A stretch of 64,000 nt of DNA from Lyophyllum atratum (GCA_014905825.1 JACGCN010000008.1:1860001-1924000), one strand, 5' to 3'; numbered from the stretch's first letter, positions 1 to 10,910 are shown. The notes: generated by a model not told the origin, from the sequence alone. A program made the numbers and translations.

Positions 1-47
1 CGTAAGGTTCGGTAGCAGTGCGAATTTCTCAAGGAGGGCGGAAGAGA

Positions 48-1618
48 TTATCTGCAGGATGTTTGAGAAAACGTGTCGTGGAACTCGACGATCGGATGAC
101 GCACCGCTTCCCTTTCCGATACCTGCCAACTATACTGGAATCCGAACTGTGTCAATTTATCGGGAGAACAACAGCCTACGATAAGCCCAACATCGTCGGC
201 GGACATCGGCCCGAATCCAACTCTGAGGCTTTCCAATCTTCCTAAAATCACTCGCAAGATGGACAGCCACTCGGATTTCCGTGTGTTTTCTTCGCCATCC
301 GTACCTGTGATCCAAAGCTCACCTATATCATAAAACTCCGCGTCTTCGTCAAATGGATGATTGTCGGTAGGACTCCCCTTTGGCATGCACAACACCTTTT
401 GGTTGACCCACAGGTTCACCAGGTTCGGTAGCGACCCAGATCGCACAGAGGCCAAGAAATGGGGAACTAGCCCCCAGTAGCATCTGCCCGATTCGTTCCA
501 GTCATGATCGTTCAGCACCTCGTCGGGCCACAACCAAGGTGATCTGTTTCGCGTCGTATCCTGAATTTCCAGCCGAGAAAGTGACGAAAAATTATCTGGA
601 GGAAGCGCTGTGAAGATGTGTATGCTGCGCATTGCGCACCAGTTGATACTGGTGCAAGGAGAACCGCCGTCAGGTGTACATATTGGATACAAACTAAAAG
701 GAGGTACCCACCATGGGTCGACGAATAAACTAAGAGATGTAAGAGGGTTCCAATCTATCAGATCCATGGGACCAGTCCTGGCGGAGCTGATCGTCAAGTC
801 CCCCACCCGCATGTCCACCTCTTTCAGCGCTGGAAACCTGAGGTTATCGAATTTGAACTCGTCTGACGCGCCGGCCTGTGGGGATCCAGCACCATCCCAG
901 TCCCATACTCCTTCGGTGAGATCTAAGGAAAGGCGGTTGAGGGAATGGTAATCCGAAAAGAGAGCTCCGTTGGCCACCAGGGACCTATATGTCCTCAAGT
1001 TGATCTTTCGCAAGTCTAGGTATGCCAAATTCGGTCCTAAAGACTTGATAAAGTAATCAATCCTGATTACTTGGAATTAGCTATAGGTAATAATTCAGTC
1101 TAACAGGCGGCTCACTCCCATGCATCTTCTTCCCGGGGGTCGCCGCTTGGGTCGTTCAAAAAGCCGCAGTCGACCTTGAAGGTCCTGAGTCTGTGAACAG
1201 CTTGAAGAACACAAAGCTCGTTCTTAGAGGGTCCGATTTGACCATACCAATCCAAGGTCTGAAGATTTCCTGTCCTCTTAAAAAGATCTATCAAGCGCGT
1301 ACGCAAAGCGGTCGTTTGCATCTCCTCGGAAAGTTTATTTCCATCTATGATCACCAAGTGTCGGATTACGTCTGCAATGGAAAAGATTTTGGTGGATGTC
1401 TGTTCAGAACTTGATATGAGAAGATCGAGAACTCGATCCGTATCCTTGGATTCGTCATCGCAGTCGAGGGGGATGGGCAGTTGACAGAAGCGGCTTAAGA
1501 TTGGACCGAAAAATGGATGCGACGATGGTATCGCCAGCGAAATCGTATAGAGAGTCCTCGCGTCGTAGATGTGCGAAAGAATCTGCGAGAAGACATCCTC
1601 GTTAACGACTTTGACCAT
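48..1618 (-). CDS. F-box/LRR-like hypothetical protein, two exons
   Basis: Two exons, 1618-1116 and 1062-48, joined across a 53-nt intron (GTGAGC...ATCAG) give a 505-aa protein. The splice restores a smooth frame (AWE|IDYFIKS). The start ATG at 1618 is followed by VNEDVFSQILSHIYDARTLY, which resembles a degenerate fungal F-box helix pair. The rest is leucine-rich with irregular LRR-like spacing (for example LSLFVDPWW and LESLRVGFG). By analogy with F-box proteins it would recruit targets to an SCF ubiquitin ligase, but the F-box is weak and the substrate unknown. It is not obviously a copy of the other F-box genes in the window. The stop lies at 48, so the gene is complete within the window. 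Confidence 0.6.
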
Positions 1619-1991
1619 CTAGGACAATGATTCTGTGGAAGATTGTGTTGAATCTCTGTAGCAGAAGTACAGAATAGGGGTAAGCTCACAGCCTATGCTT
1701 GACGTAGGTAGTTAGGTTGAGCACGCTTGGATGGGGACGAGCAGCGCCCGCCAAAGAGTAGCGAGTCAGCGGAAGGGGCGGGTGGCAGACGTCACCGTCA
1801 GATTCTGCCAGTGGGCGGCTACTTAGTACCATTTGATCAGTCACCGAACTCAAGTAGTTGTCGGATCAGTGAAAGAATTCATGACGGTTTTAGATAAGTC
1901 ACCTGCATCCATGTTGACTTAGCAAAACGAAATTCATTCCCACACACCGCAGCCCAATCTCCGTCACTAACCCCCACCACTCATTCCCTCC
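1619..1991. other. intergenic, divergent promoters
   Basis: No convincing ORF. The stretch separates the leftward F-box-like gene from the rightward small membrane protein and must hold both promoters; no clear TATA box was seen. Confidence 0.5.
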
Positions 1992-2222
1992 ATGTCGGCC
2001 GCCCGATACGAGCGTCTACCAACCACCGACGAAACTTCTAGCCCCCCTGCCTATGAACTAGAGGATGGAAGACCCAGGCCCGTTGCGCTCCCAGTGGATC
2101 CCCGCTTCCAGCGGCCGACGCCGTCACCATGGAGCCGAGCTGCGTTGCTCCTCCTCCTCGCTTTTCTGTTCTGGCTCGCCTTCAGGTTGAGAAATGCTGG
2201 TTGGGTCGGCGCTATGGAGTGA
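1992..2222 (+). CDS. small single-pass membrane protein, short paralogue of the gene at 2963-3536
   Basis: A single exon of 76 aa. The N-terminus is polar and contains a PPAY motif (a possible WW-domain ligand). One hydrophobic segment, ALLLLLAFLFWLAF, follows at about residues 50-64. The block DPRFQRPTPSPWSRAAL before it and the FWLA..R ending match the neighbouring gene on the other strand (DPRFNQPPPSPFKRGAL and FWLALSMR). This copy stops 12 residues after the membrane segment, whereas the neighbour has a second exon with a conserved basic tail; no such exon was found downstream. It is therefore a short or truncated paralogue. Function unknown; a type II membrane anchor is a guess from the charge distribution. 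Confidence 0.5.
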   Translation: MSAARYERLPTTDETSSPPAYELEDGRPRPVALPVDPRFQRPTPSPWSRAALLLLLAFLFWLAFRLRNAGWVGAME

Positions 2223-2962
2223 AGGCTGGGTGTCAGGGTTTTGAATAACCATTGTGAGTCGTGTGACACCTCATAGGACGGTAAAATGCTGATACGCGCT
2301 AGGACCTCTCGTTTCCCTCGCCTCCGCACTCGGAAACTTAGCGCTGGAGATAAAGCGTCGGATTACTCCCAGCGGACGTAATTCCCGGGGCAGAACTCGT
2401 AGGATGGACAGGATTCGTAAAGGACACTATTGTGATGTACAGCTTTCGCTATTGCTCAAACCCCTATACGGTAAACGTCATCCCCTCATTTAACACCGCG
2501 CGCTGCAGATGCATCCCGTATCCATACTCCTAGCCTAGTCACTACCATGGACACTACAACTACCAGAGCCCCGAGCCACTTATACGTTACCAGATACAGA
2601 CCATGTTAGACCATTTAAATATCATAAATTGGGCTCTGACTCCATGGCACTTCGCAGATGTCATACATTAATTTCTGCGCTGGTTCTGAGCTGGCACCTG
2701 TCGTAAAGTTGACGGTATGTTATGAAAATACGATGCTGGCAGCCGTGAAGGGCGTGTCACGGCCTTTCAACGGTCTCAACTGAAAGGCGGCAAACTCATG
2801 GATGGGCAACGCAGACGTGGAACCACGTATGCCTATTAGAACATCATAGCAATTAATTGACCCGATGTAAGCCTCAGACATCTGGCACAACGGAGGTTAG
2901 GTGTTTAGTGGTCGCGAAGAGTGTCGACCTTGCTCACCACTACAGTACCAACACCATCATGT
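2223..2962. other. intergenic region without recognisable gene
   Basis: This lies between two convergent genes. No ORF with coding character, RNA gene or repeat was recognised. It was scanned for a lost second exon of the upstream gene (KIVYATRYSKEHRF-like) without success. Confidence 0.5.
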
Positions 2963-3536
2963 TCACTTCTTCTGCGGTGGCTTCCTCACTGCACGCTTCA
3001 CAGGCTTCTTCGCCTGCACCTTCCTCTTCGCTTTCTTCGCTATAGGAGGCGTAGGCTGGGCCGATGGGGCGTCCGTTGGTCCCGCCCCGCGGATCCGTAT
3101 CCTTCCATCCTTCAGAGTCTCGGTGATAATAGGGCTGGCGGCAGGTCTAAATCTATGCTCTTTTGAGTATCTATATTCAGTTAGACGTTAGATATCCCGT
3201 GGGTTCCGCAGTCAATGACATCCAAACGCACCTGGTCGCGTACACGATCTTGGGAGACTTCTTCTCCGTCCACAGCGACTTCCTCATCGACAAGGCCAGC
3301 CAGAACAAGATTATAGTGAAGATGATCAGGGCGCCGCGTTTGAATGGCGACGGTGGCGGCTGGTTAAAGCGAGGATCTGACGAAGAGGGGGAGTCTCGAG
3401 GAGTGGATTTCGGCTCATGATCATGTTTCTCGGACTCGCTGTCAGACTCCACGTCGCTGTCAGTATCCAGCCCGGTTTCGGCGAGGATGAGAGGCTCTTT
3501 TTCATCCGCGAGCTCGCTGGTGTTGATGTTGGCCAT
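2963..3536 (-). CDS. small single-pass membrane protein with conserved basic C-terminal tail, two exons
   Basis: Exons 3536-3232 and 3170-2963 joined across a 61-nt intron (GTGCGT...ATATAG) encode 170 aa. The order is an acidic N-terminus (DTDSDVESDSESE), a Pro-rich linker, a membrane span GALIIFTIILFWLAL at about residues 68-82, the block PKIVYATRYSKEHRFRPAAS, then ITETLKDGRIRIRGAGPT, and a Lys/Arg-rich end. The splice rebuilds YATR|YSKEHR exactly. I recognise the YATRYSKEHRFRPAASP block as a conserved, uncharacterised Agaricomycete protein type, from memory only. An N-terminus-in-cytosol topology is uncertain. It is convergent with its short paralogue at 1992-2222. Confidence 0.7.
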
Positions 3537-4671
3537 GGGTCATGGAAAGGGTAGCATAGACTAAGAAAGTGTGGTGACACGAAAGTCTGGCAAGTTTCTT
3601 GATTGACTTAATAATTATGTAATCAGTGGGTTGCTTACGGGAATTAAATCCGTTTTCATCTTGACTTCAACCTTGACGGAAGGAAAATTCCACTTCCCAT
3701 CCTGTCCCGCATCCAAGAGGAGCATTGCATAGCCTAGTAAGTGTGACAAAAAATAGGCCAGCTATTGATTGACGATGACTTGAAGGGAATCAGGGACCAG
3801 GATGGCATGCGCTCTCGCTGGTGTCTCCGAACTGTTCTTGGGACTTGAACTATTTGAATAGACTACTGGACCTTCGATGTCAAAAAGCCAAGCCTCGTGC
3901 TCCTTGTTGTCAATGAAGAGCCGTGTGCAGGACGATAGGCTATCTTAATCACACGCGCGTCGACTCCATCTTCTTAGCAAGCTCGATGATTTACGTGACA
4001 TGTGCAGGTAAGATGGGCATGATTTCTCTCCGCAAGTATCTAATCCTATTCAGGAGTAATCTCCGCCTCGAAGAGCCAACTTCAAACCTCCCGTTCTTCC
4101 ATCCATCTGTCAATAATCTTTCCTGGCTTTGCTCTCCAAGCTCATGTCTCTCGTCTATGGATACCACTGCGCTTTTCGAAGGTTATAACACTGTAGCTGG
4201 AGGAGTAGCATGTTAATGGGCCTCTCGGCGAAGCATACGACCATGTATTGATCGACATTCCGTTATCCGTCGCGAGACTTCCGTCTATTCCTCCATTTTA
4301 ACAGGCTTCTTCCATCATCCAAGAGGAACGAACGCACCGCCGACTCCTAAGATAGCATGGAAATGCCATGTTTCAGCATTTGAGCCTCGGAAGATGGGCA
4401 GGATCTCGTCCGAGCACACATGCACATGTAGCCAAGATGTCCGATACTTTGACAGTCGACATTTGCTGCGCGACATAATTCGCCGTCCTCCCAGTAGACA
4501 TCGCTTTCAGTGCACCTCTTCGTCATCCATCGGATGAATACTCGAGCATGGCCGTCGGAGACAACCGTCCAACTTGGTATTTAATGCTGGGCCCTACAGC
4601 GTTTTTCCTTCAGTTCCTTTCCAGTTTACTTCTCGATTATCCTCCTCGACATCGACTGCCCTCGCTCTATC
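3537..4671. other. intergenic region, no gene recognised
   Basis: About 1.1 kb upstream of the ferritin-like gene. Only short ORFs without family features were seen. The last 150 bases presumably hold that gene's promoter. Confidence 0.5.
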
Positions 4672-5810
4672 ATGAAGCTCTCAGCTGCATTCGCCCAACC
4701 CGTCCTGACGACCACCGTGGTCCAGGCTCTCCCATCTTCTATCACTAAGCGCGCCGAAGCTTTAGATGGTACGTATTCTACTTTCTTCACCATCGGCGGT
4801 CATCTGTCTAATTAGCCCTCCACCATAGGTAACGCAGTCCTCAATTTCGCACTCACCATGGAGCATCTCGAAAATGCCTTCGACATTGTAGGCCTCGCCA
4901 AATATAACGAGAAGGCCTTCACCGATGCCGGCTTCTCCCCCGTTGTGCGAGGAAGATTCACGCAGATCTCTCAGCACGAGAAGATGCACGTAGCATTCCT
5001 GTCGGAGGCCCTAGGAGATAAGGCGACCAAGCCTTGCCAGTACAGCTTGTACGTCGCCTTGACTGTTGAAGCGCGCGGTCAATGAATCTAATATGCGACA
5101 CTGTTAGCCCACATAACGACGTCAAGTCATTCATAGCCCTCACTTAGGCACTCGAAGGTGTCGGTATGTGACTTTTCCTTCTCTACTTGATTGGGAGAAG
5201 GGGATTTACCTCTACTCATAGGCGTCACGGCTTACAGCGGCGCCGCACGCTTCATCACGAACAAGGATTGCCTCACTGCTGCCGCCAGCGTTCTCGCCAC
5301 AGAGGCTCGCCATGCCAGCTGGATCACATCTGCGGTTAACAAGTTCTCCGGTTGGAGCGGCGACTTCCACGTAAGCATCTGGACAACATTATCCTCACTA
5401 TCTATGATGTTAATCTACCGATTTAGGTTCCCCTTAGCCCCAACGAAGTTTTCATCATGGCAGGCGCCTTCATCACCTCGTGCCCCTCCACGAACCTTGT
5501 CCTTCCTTCGAAGGCCTTCCCTACCCTCTCGATTGCAGAAGCCAAAGCTCCGCCCGGCTCTGCTATCACTTTCAAGTCCGATTCTTCGGCCGTCGCTTCC
5601 GGGACCAAGTTGTTCGCAGTGTTCTTCACCGGTCTCTCGAAGATTTTCCTCCCCCTCCAGGACGGCAAGGTCACCATCCCTAAAGACCTGATCGGAACGG
5701 TGTATGTCGCCGTTGGTAAGATCGAGATCAAGGCGGATGAGAGTGACATCGTTGCTGGACCGACTGCGTTGCGCTTTGAGTTTGACTCTCAGGGAAAGGT
5801 TATCGCTTAG
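4672..5810 (+). pseudogene. Rds1-type ferritin-like protein gene with in-frame stop
   Basis: Five exons (4672-4768, 4829-5048, 5108-5163, 5222-5370, 5427-5810) give a secreted-looking protein with a signal peptide, a KR processing site and a ferritin-like helical domain. Recognisable segments are LNFALTMEHLENAF, RFTQISQHEKMHVAFLSEAL, GVTAYSGAARFITNK and ATEARHASWITSAVNK. This is the Ferritin_2 / stress-response Rds1 type common in fungi (recognised from memory). All four introns are 56-60 nt with good GT-AG ends. Codon 5145-5147 in exon 3 is TAG, where the frame before and after (FIALT*ALEGVGVTAY) is perfect, so one base change (probably CAG to TAG) breaks the gene. No alternative splice removes it in frame. 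Everything downstream remains open and conserved, so the lesion looks young, or is a base-call error. Confidence 0.75.
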
Positions 5811-6022
5811 GGTACTTGATGCACCGTCTCCCCCAATTCCTTGCGACATTCTTTGTCTTTAGAATACTATGATCTTGGCCTTTATGACGATTTTGGTCGT
5901 CTTTTGAGTTTGCGTCGTAAAAATCTGATGTCGTTCGTGCATGGATGTCGACGAGCTTCTCCCATCGAAGTACATGAGAACGATAGAGTTGTTTGATGTC
6001 CTAAGATGATAGAAACGCTATC

Positions 6023-6104
6023 GCATTAATGGGGTAGTGGTAACCTGGGTCGTTGCCATTGAGCTTAGCTCGACCCGCCGGGGGTTCGATTCCATCTTAA
6101 TGCA
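6023..6104 (+). tRNA. tRNA-Gly(GCC) with 11-nt intron
   Basis: The acceptor stem GCATTAA/TTAATGC is perfect. A-box-like TGGGGTAGTGG and B-box GGTTCGATTCC are present. The anticodon stem GGTCG/CGACC encloses TT-GCC-A, then an 11-nt intron (TTGAGCTTAGC), then T38. The discriminator is A6104, and a T-run at about 6123 could terminate Pol III. Removing the intron leaves 71 nt, the normal Gly length. The T stem (GGGGG/CCATC) has one mismatch and one wobble, so the gene may be slightly degenerate. Confidence 0.75.
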
Positions 6105-6670
6105 TAGTTGACTAAACGTTCTATTTTTCTTGCATTTGTATTCGGGTTCACAGAATTTCTCGAACAACCGAACTTCTGTATGTAACAGACGAGCTCGCCG
6201 GATTCTCATCGTGGGAGGGGCTGGGTAAGACGCCTTAGCGCCTTCAGTATGTCATAGACCTATTAGCGCTGGAGGACTTTCTATCTCTTAGGTTGACTAG
6301 AAGGATTACGCCGACTGTTCATCTGCTCTATACAAGCTTAACTTATCGTTGGATCCGATACACCACCCACTCTAGAGAAACTAACTTACCATTCACTCAG
6401 ATTCTACTTGGGCGCACTCAGGATTCAGATTCGGAGCTCCCAGGACATTTCAACATGTAGGAAATCAAACAAACATTTCGGAACGTAAATGACACTCTTA
6501 TATGATGTCGGATGACAATATATTGGTACATGTCCCTCCTTGTTTTCTGCGCAATGCCAAGCGACAGAGTCGGTCATGTATATCCGTCTCTCGATATGAT
6601 CAGCTACAGAACACACAGTAAGTCGACCTCCACGAAAAATCAACCACGGGAGAACTCACGAAACGATTTC
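6105..6670. other. intergenic, no gene recognised
   Basis: Apart from the Pol III T-run just after the tRNA, nothing with coding or repeat character was seen. Confidence 0.45.
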
Positions 6671-7019
6671 CTAGTTACAAAAGTCGCTATGACTATCGCC
6701 TCCATTCTGACAACCCCCACCACAGAAATTATTGAAGTAGATGTTGCCATTGGAGTTGTCGTCGTTAATGCAGAAGAAAAGCGAGTTATTGATGTGATTG
6801 GAGTCGTCCGGCTGATGTGCTGCGAGCAACGCTGCATCGATTTGGTTGTAGTAGTTACCTGATAGTTCGTTAATAAGAGGAGCTCGTTTGATGTCACGTA
6901 AACAGACCTCTGGTAAGCAGGACGGACCCGCAGTAATAGAGACCTTTTTTGCAGTTGGAAGCGACGACTGCGGATGCCGTGAAGGCACAGGTCAAGAAGC
7001 TGACGGTCGTAAAGCGCAT
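6671..7019 (-). CDS. small secreted cysteine-rich protein, two exons
   Basis: Exons 7019-6908 and 6858-6671 with a 49-nt intron (GTCTGT...ATCAG) encode 99 aa. The N-terminus MRFTTVSFLTCAFTASAVVA is a good signal peptide. The mature part begins SNCKKGLYYCG and contains GNYYNQIDAALLAA, HINNSLFFC and FCGGGCQNGGDSHSDFC. That gives six cysteines (C..C...C...C...C...C), fitting three disulfides. The CK.GL.YCG...GNYYNQI layout recalls an uncharacterised group of basidiomycete secreted proteins, recognised from memory. A role as an effector-like or cell-wall protein is inference only. The GTCTGT donor is weak but rebuilds Gly in frame. Confidence 0.65.
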
Positions 7020-7368
7020 TTTGGCTGTTGTAAAGATGAGAGGAGTCTGGAGAGGTGGAGAACGTTAGATGCTGATTACTCTCGTACCAAGCTTTTAAGG
7101 CATCCATGTACCGACCATCAAGGAGCCTTATATTATTGTGGTGCTATAAAATGGTAAATACTGACCGCCGTTGGTCGAGGAGTGTAGGGAGCGATGGATC
7201 ATCATGGGGCGAGATTAGACGCCAATGTACCAGAAGACGCATATACTTACTACTTGCGTCTACTCACGTTTCGCGAATCTACTTCCGGTCCCTTTTGGGC
7301 CCGGGGATGTGCTTCGACGTACCCGAGCGCCCAGGATTCGAATAGTGGCGCCGTCCTAAGACCCATGA

Positions 7369-7567
7369 AACTGGTGTCTTCGGGTTTCTGGACGCTGCGC
7401 TTTACACGCCGGTCACTTCGACCGAGAAGAGTCGTATCTTCAGGTTTCTGGACTCTCAAAAAGTGTATCTCCAGGTGTCTGAACTCTCTTACACGCCGGT
7501 CACGCTGACGAGAAAAGTGATGTTCCTGTACTCTTCGCTTTATATGCCGGTCGCTTTTGACCGAAAA
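7369..7567. repeat. degenerate tandem repeat with CGGTC...GACCG inverted repeats
   Basis: About three diverged copies of a 55-65-bp unit containing GTTTCTGGAC and ACACGCCGGTCAC. Two copies carry short inverted repeats, CGGTCACTTCGACCG and CGGTCGCTTTTGACCG, able to fold as hairpins. No coding function seen. Confidence 0.55.
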
Positions 7568-7927
7568 AGGAACAGTGGCCCCGGAGTAAGTCATCTAAGG
7601 ATCATTTGCCATACGGGCGTAGGAAGGCTTTGCCAGAGTAAGGCTCCAGACCAAGACTGCAGTATTGTAGTAGCCTTGGGACACGATGTTTACGTTGTTG
7701 GCATGGCCAGTATTGGAAAGCGGCGACGTACCACACGATCGACCGATTTCGCACCTTCCTCAGGCGGTACCGCATGCATGATCTCGGAACTGCACGCTCT
7801 GCCAATGCTATGATGATCAAGAAAGGTGAATATTATCATACGAACTATCATGAAGCAGCGAGCAAAGTTGGGGATCCGTGGAAACCAAGTGGAAACGGAG
7901 GTCGGAAGCAAACCAGCTTCGGCCTTC

Positions 7928-8178
7928 CAATTCTAACAAGAACAATCAAGCCTCCAAGGTGATAATCGGCTTTCGCCGAGAAGACTTGTCCACCCACCAC
8001 CGCATCTACTAGTATTCATACAACGTCCGCTGAGTACAATGCTAGCGCTCAGAACCCCCACCCTAGATCTATATCTGTCGCGCCTCGAAATCATGGGCAC
8101 GCATGTTGAACGCTGTTCAAAAATTCCTTCCGAGAAATGTCTAGTCTCGGCCCGGGTAGACCCCGAAACTCATAAATA
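7928..8178 (+). promoter_or_regulatory. promoter region of SDR gene 1: duplicated upstream block, palindrome and TATA-like box
   Basis: The block starting CAATTCTAAC at 7928 and ending in the palindrome TCGGCTTTCGCCGA (7966-7979) is repeated upstream of the second SDR gene at 10832-10881. A TATA-like CATAAATA lies about 45 bases before the ATG in both genes. The palindrome has CGG/CCG half-sites of the kind bound by Zn(II)2Cys6 regulators; that assignment is inference. Confidence 0.5.
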
Positions 8179-8214
8179 TCCAAGAGGATGCGAGAATGAC
8201 ATCATCCTTTCCGC

Positions 8215-9488
8215 ATGGCCTCCAAAGGCGTTGCATTCATTACTGGCGCCGCTCAAGGAATAGGCAGAGCCGTCGCTCTACGGCTCGCCGATGATGGCTT
8301 CGATATCGCTATAAACGACTTGCCCCGCTCGCGAGAGAGCCTTGATGAGTTGAGCCGAGAGATCGTGGATAAGTATGGGCGAAAGGTCTGTCGTGTCCTT
8401 GGAGATGTTTCTGTGGAGACGGAGGTGGAGGCGATGGTTGCCTGTGTCACAGAGGATTTGGAGAAATTGGATGTAGTAAGTGTCGTGCTTCAAATCGCCA
8501 TAACTTGATCGTAGGCTGAAATATCATGACATGATAGATGGTCGCAAACGCTGGTGTGATGATGGTGAAACCAATGGCAGAAAGTGAGTCTCGTTGTATT
8601 CTTATTTGAAGGACTTGTATTCTAACATTTCTGTTTAAGCGACCGCCGAAGACTGGGATGAGCTGTTTGCTGTCAACGTCCGCGGCATTTTTCTGTGCTA
8701 CAAGTATGCCGCTCTCCAAATGGTATCTCAGGGAGGGGGTGGACGCATAATCGGTGCGTCATCTTCTACTGGCAAGCAGGGTGAGCTGGCTCTTCGTGCA
8801 TAACATGATGTCCAAGGATTCATCGCTTCACACCATACATAGGCGAAGCGAACATGACGGCTTATTGTGCAAGTAAATTCGCGATCCGAGGGTTAACACA
8901 AGCTGCCGGTGCGTCTCAACCATGCCTTCGCGCTTTTCTTCGTCGAAGTTCAAAACTCATTAGCACGAGAATATGGACCTCATGGTATCACTGTCAATGC
9001 CTACGCGCCGGGTCGGTCTTCCATCCCGCTACCCTTTGCTACTCATTAACCGAGTATCTCCAGGAGCCATTGACACTCCCCTTCGTGAGTCACATCAAAC
9101 TGGCTGGAGATAGCACGGCTGAATGTCTCTTTTACAGTTCAAAATATGGCAGGCGAAGATACAGATTTTTTCAATAAGGTTAGACGCACTCGACGTTCTC
9201 TTGATGAATATATTTCTCAATGACTAAATACCCACAGGAAGCGAAAAGGTCCGCCGTCGGGTATATCGGAAATCCGGGAGACATAGCCAGTATCGTATCT
9301 TACCTCGCTTCGAAAGAAGCTCATTTCATCACCGGTAAGTCTGCTCCTCCGTATCGCGATCGCCTTGAGCTGAGAGGCTCGCTATACTATCAGGTCAAAG
9401 TGTCTGTCGTGCATATGTCGTTCCTAAATCTTCGGCTGATTCTTGCTACTAATAGGTTTCCGTAAATGGAGGACGTTTCTTCGATTAG
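8215..9488 (+). CDS. short-chain dehydrogenase/reductase (SDR), copy 1
   Basis: Ten exons (8215-8475, 8538-8583, 8640-8780, 8843-8908, 8964-9011, 9064-9084, 9138-9178, 9238-9334, 9394-9401, 9456-9488) encode 253 aa of a classical SDR. Seen: cofactor motif TGAAQGIG (about 10-17), NAG near 91-93, Asn115 in NVRG, Ser144 in ASSSTG, Tyr157 and Lys161 in YCASK, VNAYAPG, and the family's usual ending GQSVSVNGGRFFD. Exon 9 is only 8 nt long and its exact donor is uncertain. The type resembles FabG / acetoin-diacetyl reductases and would act as a cytosolic NAD(P)(H) oxidoreductase; the substrate is unknown. It is tandem with a close paralogue at 10945. Confidence 0.85.
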
Positions 9489-10831
9489 GGTATCGTCACG
9501 TCATGTAGGACTTCAACTGTGCCGTCTAGGATTACGGGTGTGAACAAGCGTAATCCGAAGCTGTAACTTCACCAGGTGGTTCACTCTACTACTAGTCTTA
9601 TCGCTAACATGCTCTTGAATAAACACGAAGTTCTTTGGATGAGGGAGGATTTCGTCTCTCAAACCCGACCATGATATACTCGGACGTCACCCTTTTAGTG
9701 ACTTGGGGTTGGGGGGCCCATAGCATATGGTCTACGGATGGCGAAGAACAGTGACAGAATACTAGCGCATCTGATTCCCATAACAAGCAATGTTCTTCGA
9801 CGGGTCGTCGAACGAATGATCTTGAAGTGAGTTCAGGCTTTGCGCGATGTACCCGATGGTGACCCCGAACGACTGGTCCCGGGCATTTGACGATCCTCGG
9901 TGGCGGTACTTCCATTATTCTTTCGAGATCGACCAGGGTCTCACCTCAAGCGGCGAAAGACAAGATCTACAAGACTGTAGAGGACAAGATCCTAGAATTG
10001 GACCGCTCGCACATGTGCCTATGCCAATGCGAAAAGAATACAAGGAGCCCTCGAGAGCTCACGACGGAAAGTCGATACAGGTTTACCTACGCAGAATCAG
10101 CGTAAGAGAATTCAGACCTCGACGCCAATCGGAGCCCCTACGATTGAAAATCAAAAATCAAATCGCGATTCCCGTGCTGCCCAGCGGTCACCGGTTATTG
10201 GACATTCAGGTACGCTTGATGAATGCTTCACCTATCAAGGTCTAAGCGCAGATGGTAGTTGGCGTATCTCGTAGTAGAACGAACACACATACCCCATATT
10301 GTCCAAACTTTGCATCGATGGTTCGCTTGGTTTCAAAGCTTCTCGGCACCTTTCGAAGTTCACGTCGTTTTCTTCTTGGAGCTGAAGATTGTAGCCCCAT
10401 ATCTGACGGTGATTCTTGGAAGCTTGGACCGAGATAGCTAGGAGCATTTCCATGGCGGCTATGATGGTCCAGGTACCGTCGACGATGTAAGAGCACCCGC
10501 TTTGATGGGAGAAAGATCCACCAGAAGCTGGTGACAGGCGTCTGCGCGTCCTTTCGACCTTGTAGGCAGTCTTGTGACATTCGCAAAGAAACTATCTACG
10601 GGTCGGGTTCGGGTTGAGAGTAGGGATAACGTCGAAGCGTATGGGGATGGCTCACTTCGAACGAGGGGGGATTCGCCTTAGAAAGGCCATATCCTAAGAG
10701 GAATACTGAGGGGTTGTGGACTTGGAGTGTTCTTGCTTGATTCGCAGTCGAAAGGCATGACAAGGTACGACTTCAACTTGGAAGCTCGTTGAAGAGATAT
10801 CTGAACCGTGCCTTACCAGGCAAGGCCCCTG
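9489..10831. other. spacer between the tandem SDR genes
   Basis: Only broken ORFs. A leftward stretch at 10235-10586 reads like coding sequence in pieces (ending QASKNHRQIWGYNLQLQEEN) and may be a gene remnant, but I could not assign it. Confidence 0.4.
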
Positions 10832-10910
10832 CAATTCTAACGGGAACAATCAAGATCAAGTTGATCATCGGCTTTGGCCGATCCTGATTAGACTCCGCAT
10901 CTCATAAATA
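10832..10910 (+). promoter_or_regulatory. promoter block of SDR gene 2
   Basis: This repeats the upstream block of SDR gene 1: CAATTCTAAC at 10832, GAACAATCAAG, palindrome TCGGCTTTGGCCGA at 10868-10881, and CATAAATA about 44 bases before the ATG. The palindrome sits 64 bases before the ATG here but 236 bases before it in copy 1. The half-sites are conserved although the spacer base changes. Confidence 0.5.

Noticed and set aside
5049..5147. Alternative splice that would remove the TAG codon of the Rds1-type gene using CTTAG at 5147 as acceptor
   Set aside because: It shifts the frame and removes the conserved FPHNDVKSFIAL segment.
10235..10586. Leftward gene between the SDR copies
   Set aside because: Pieces look coding but lie in different frames without usable introns, and no family could be assigned.
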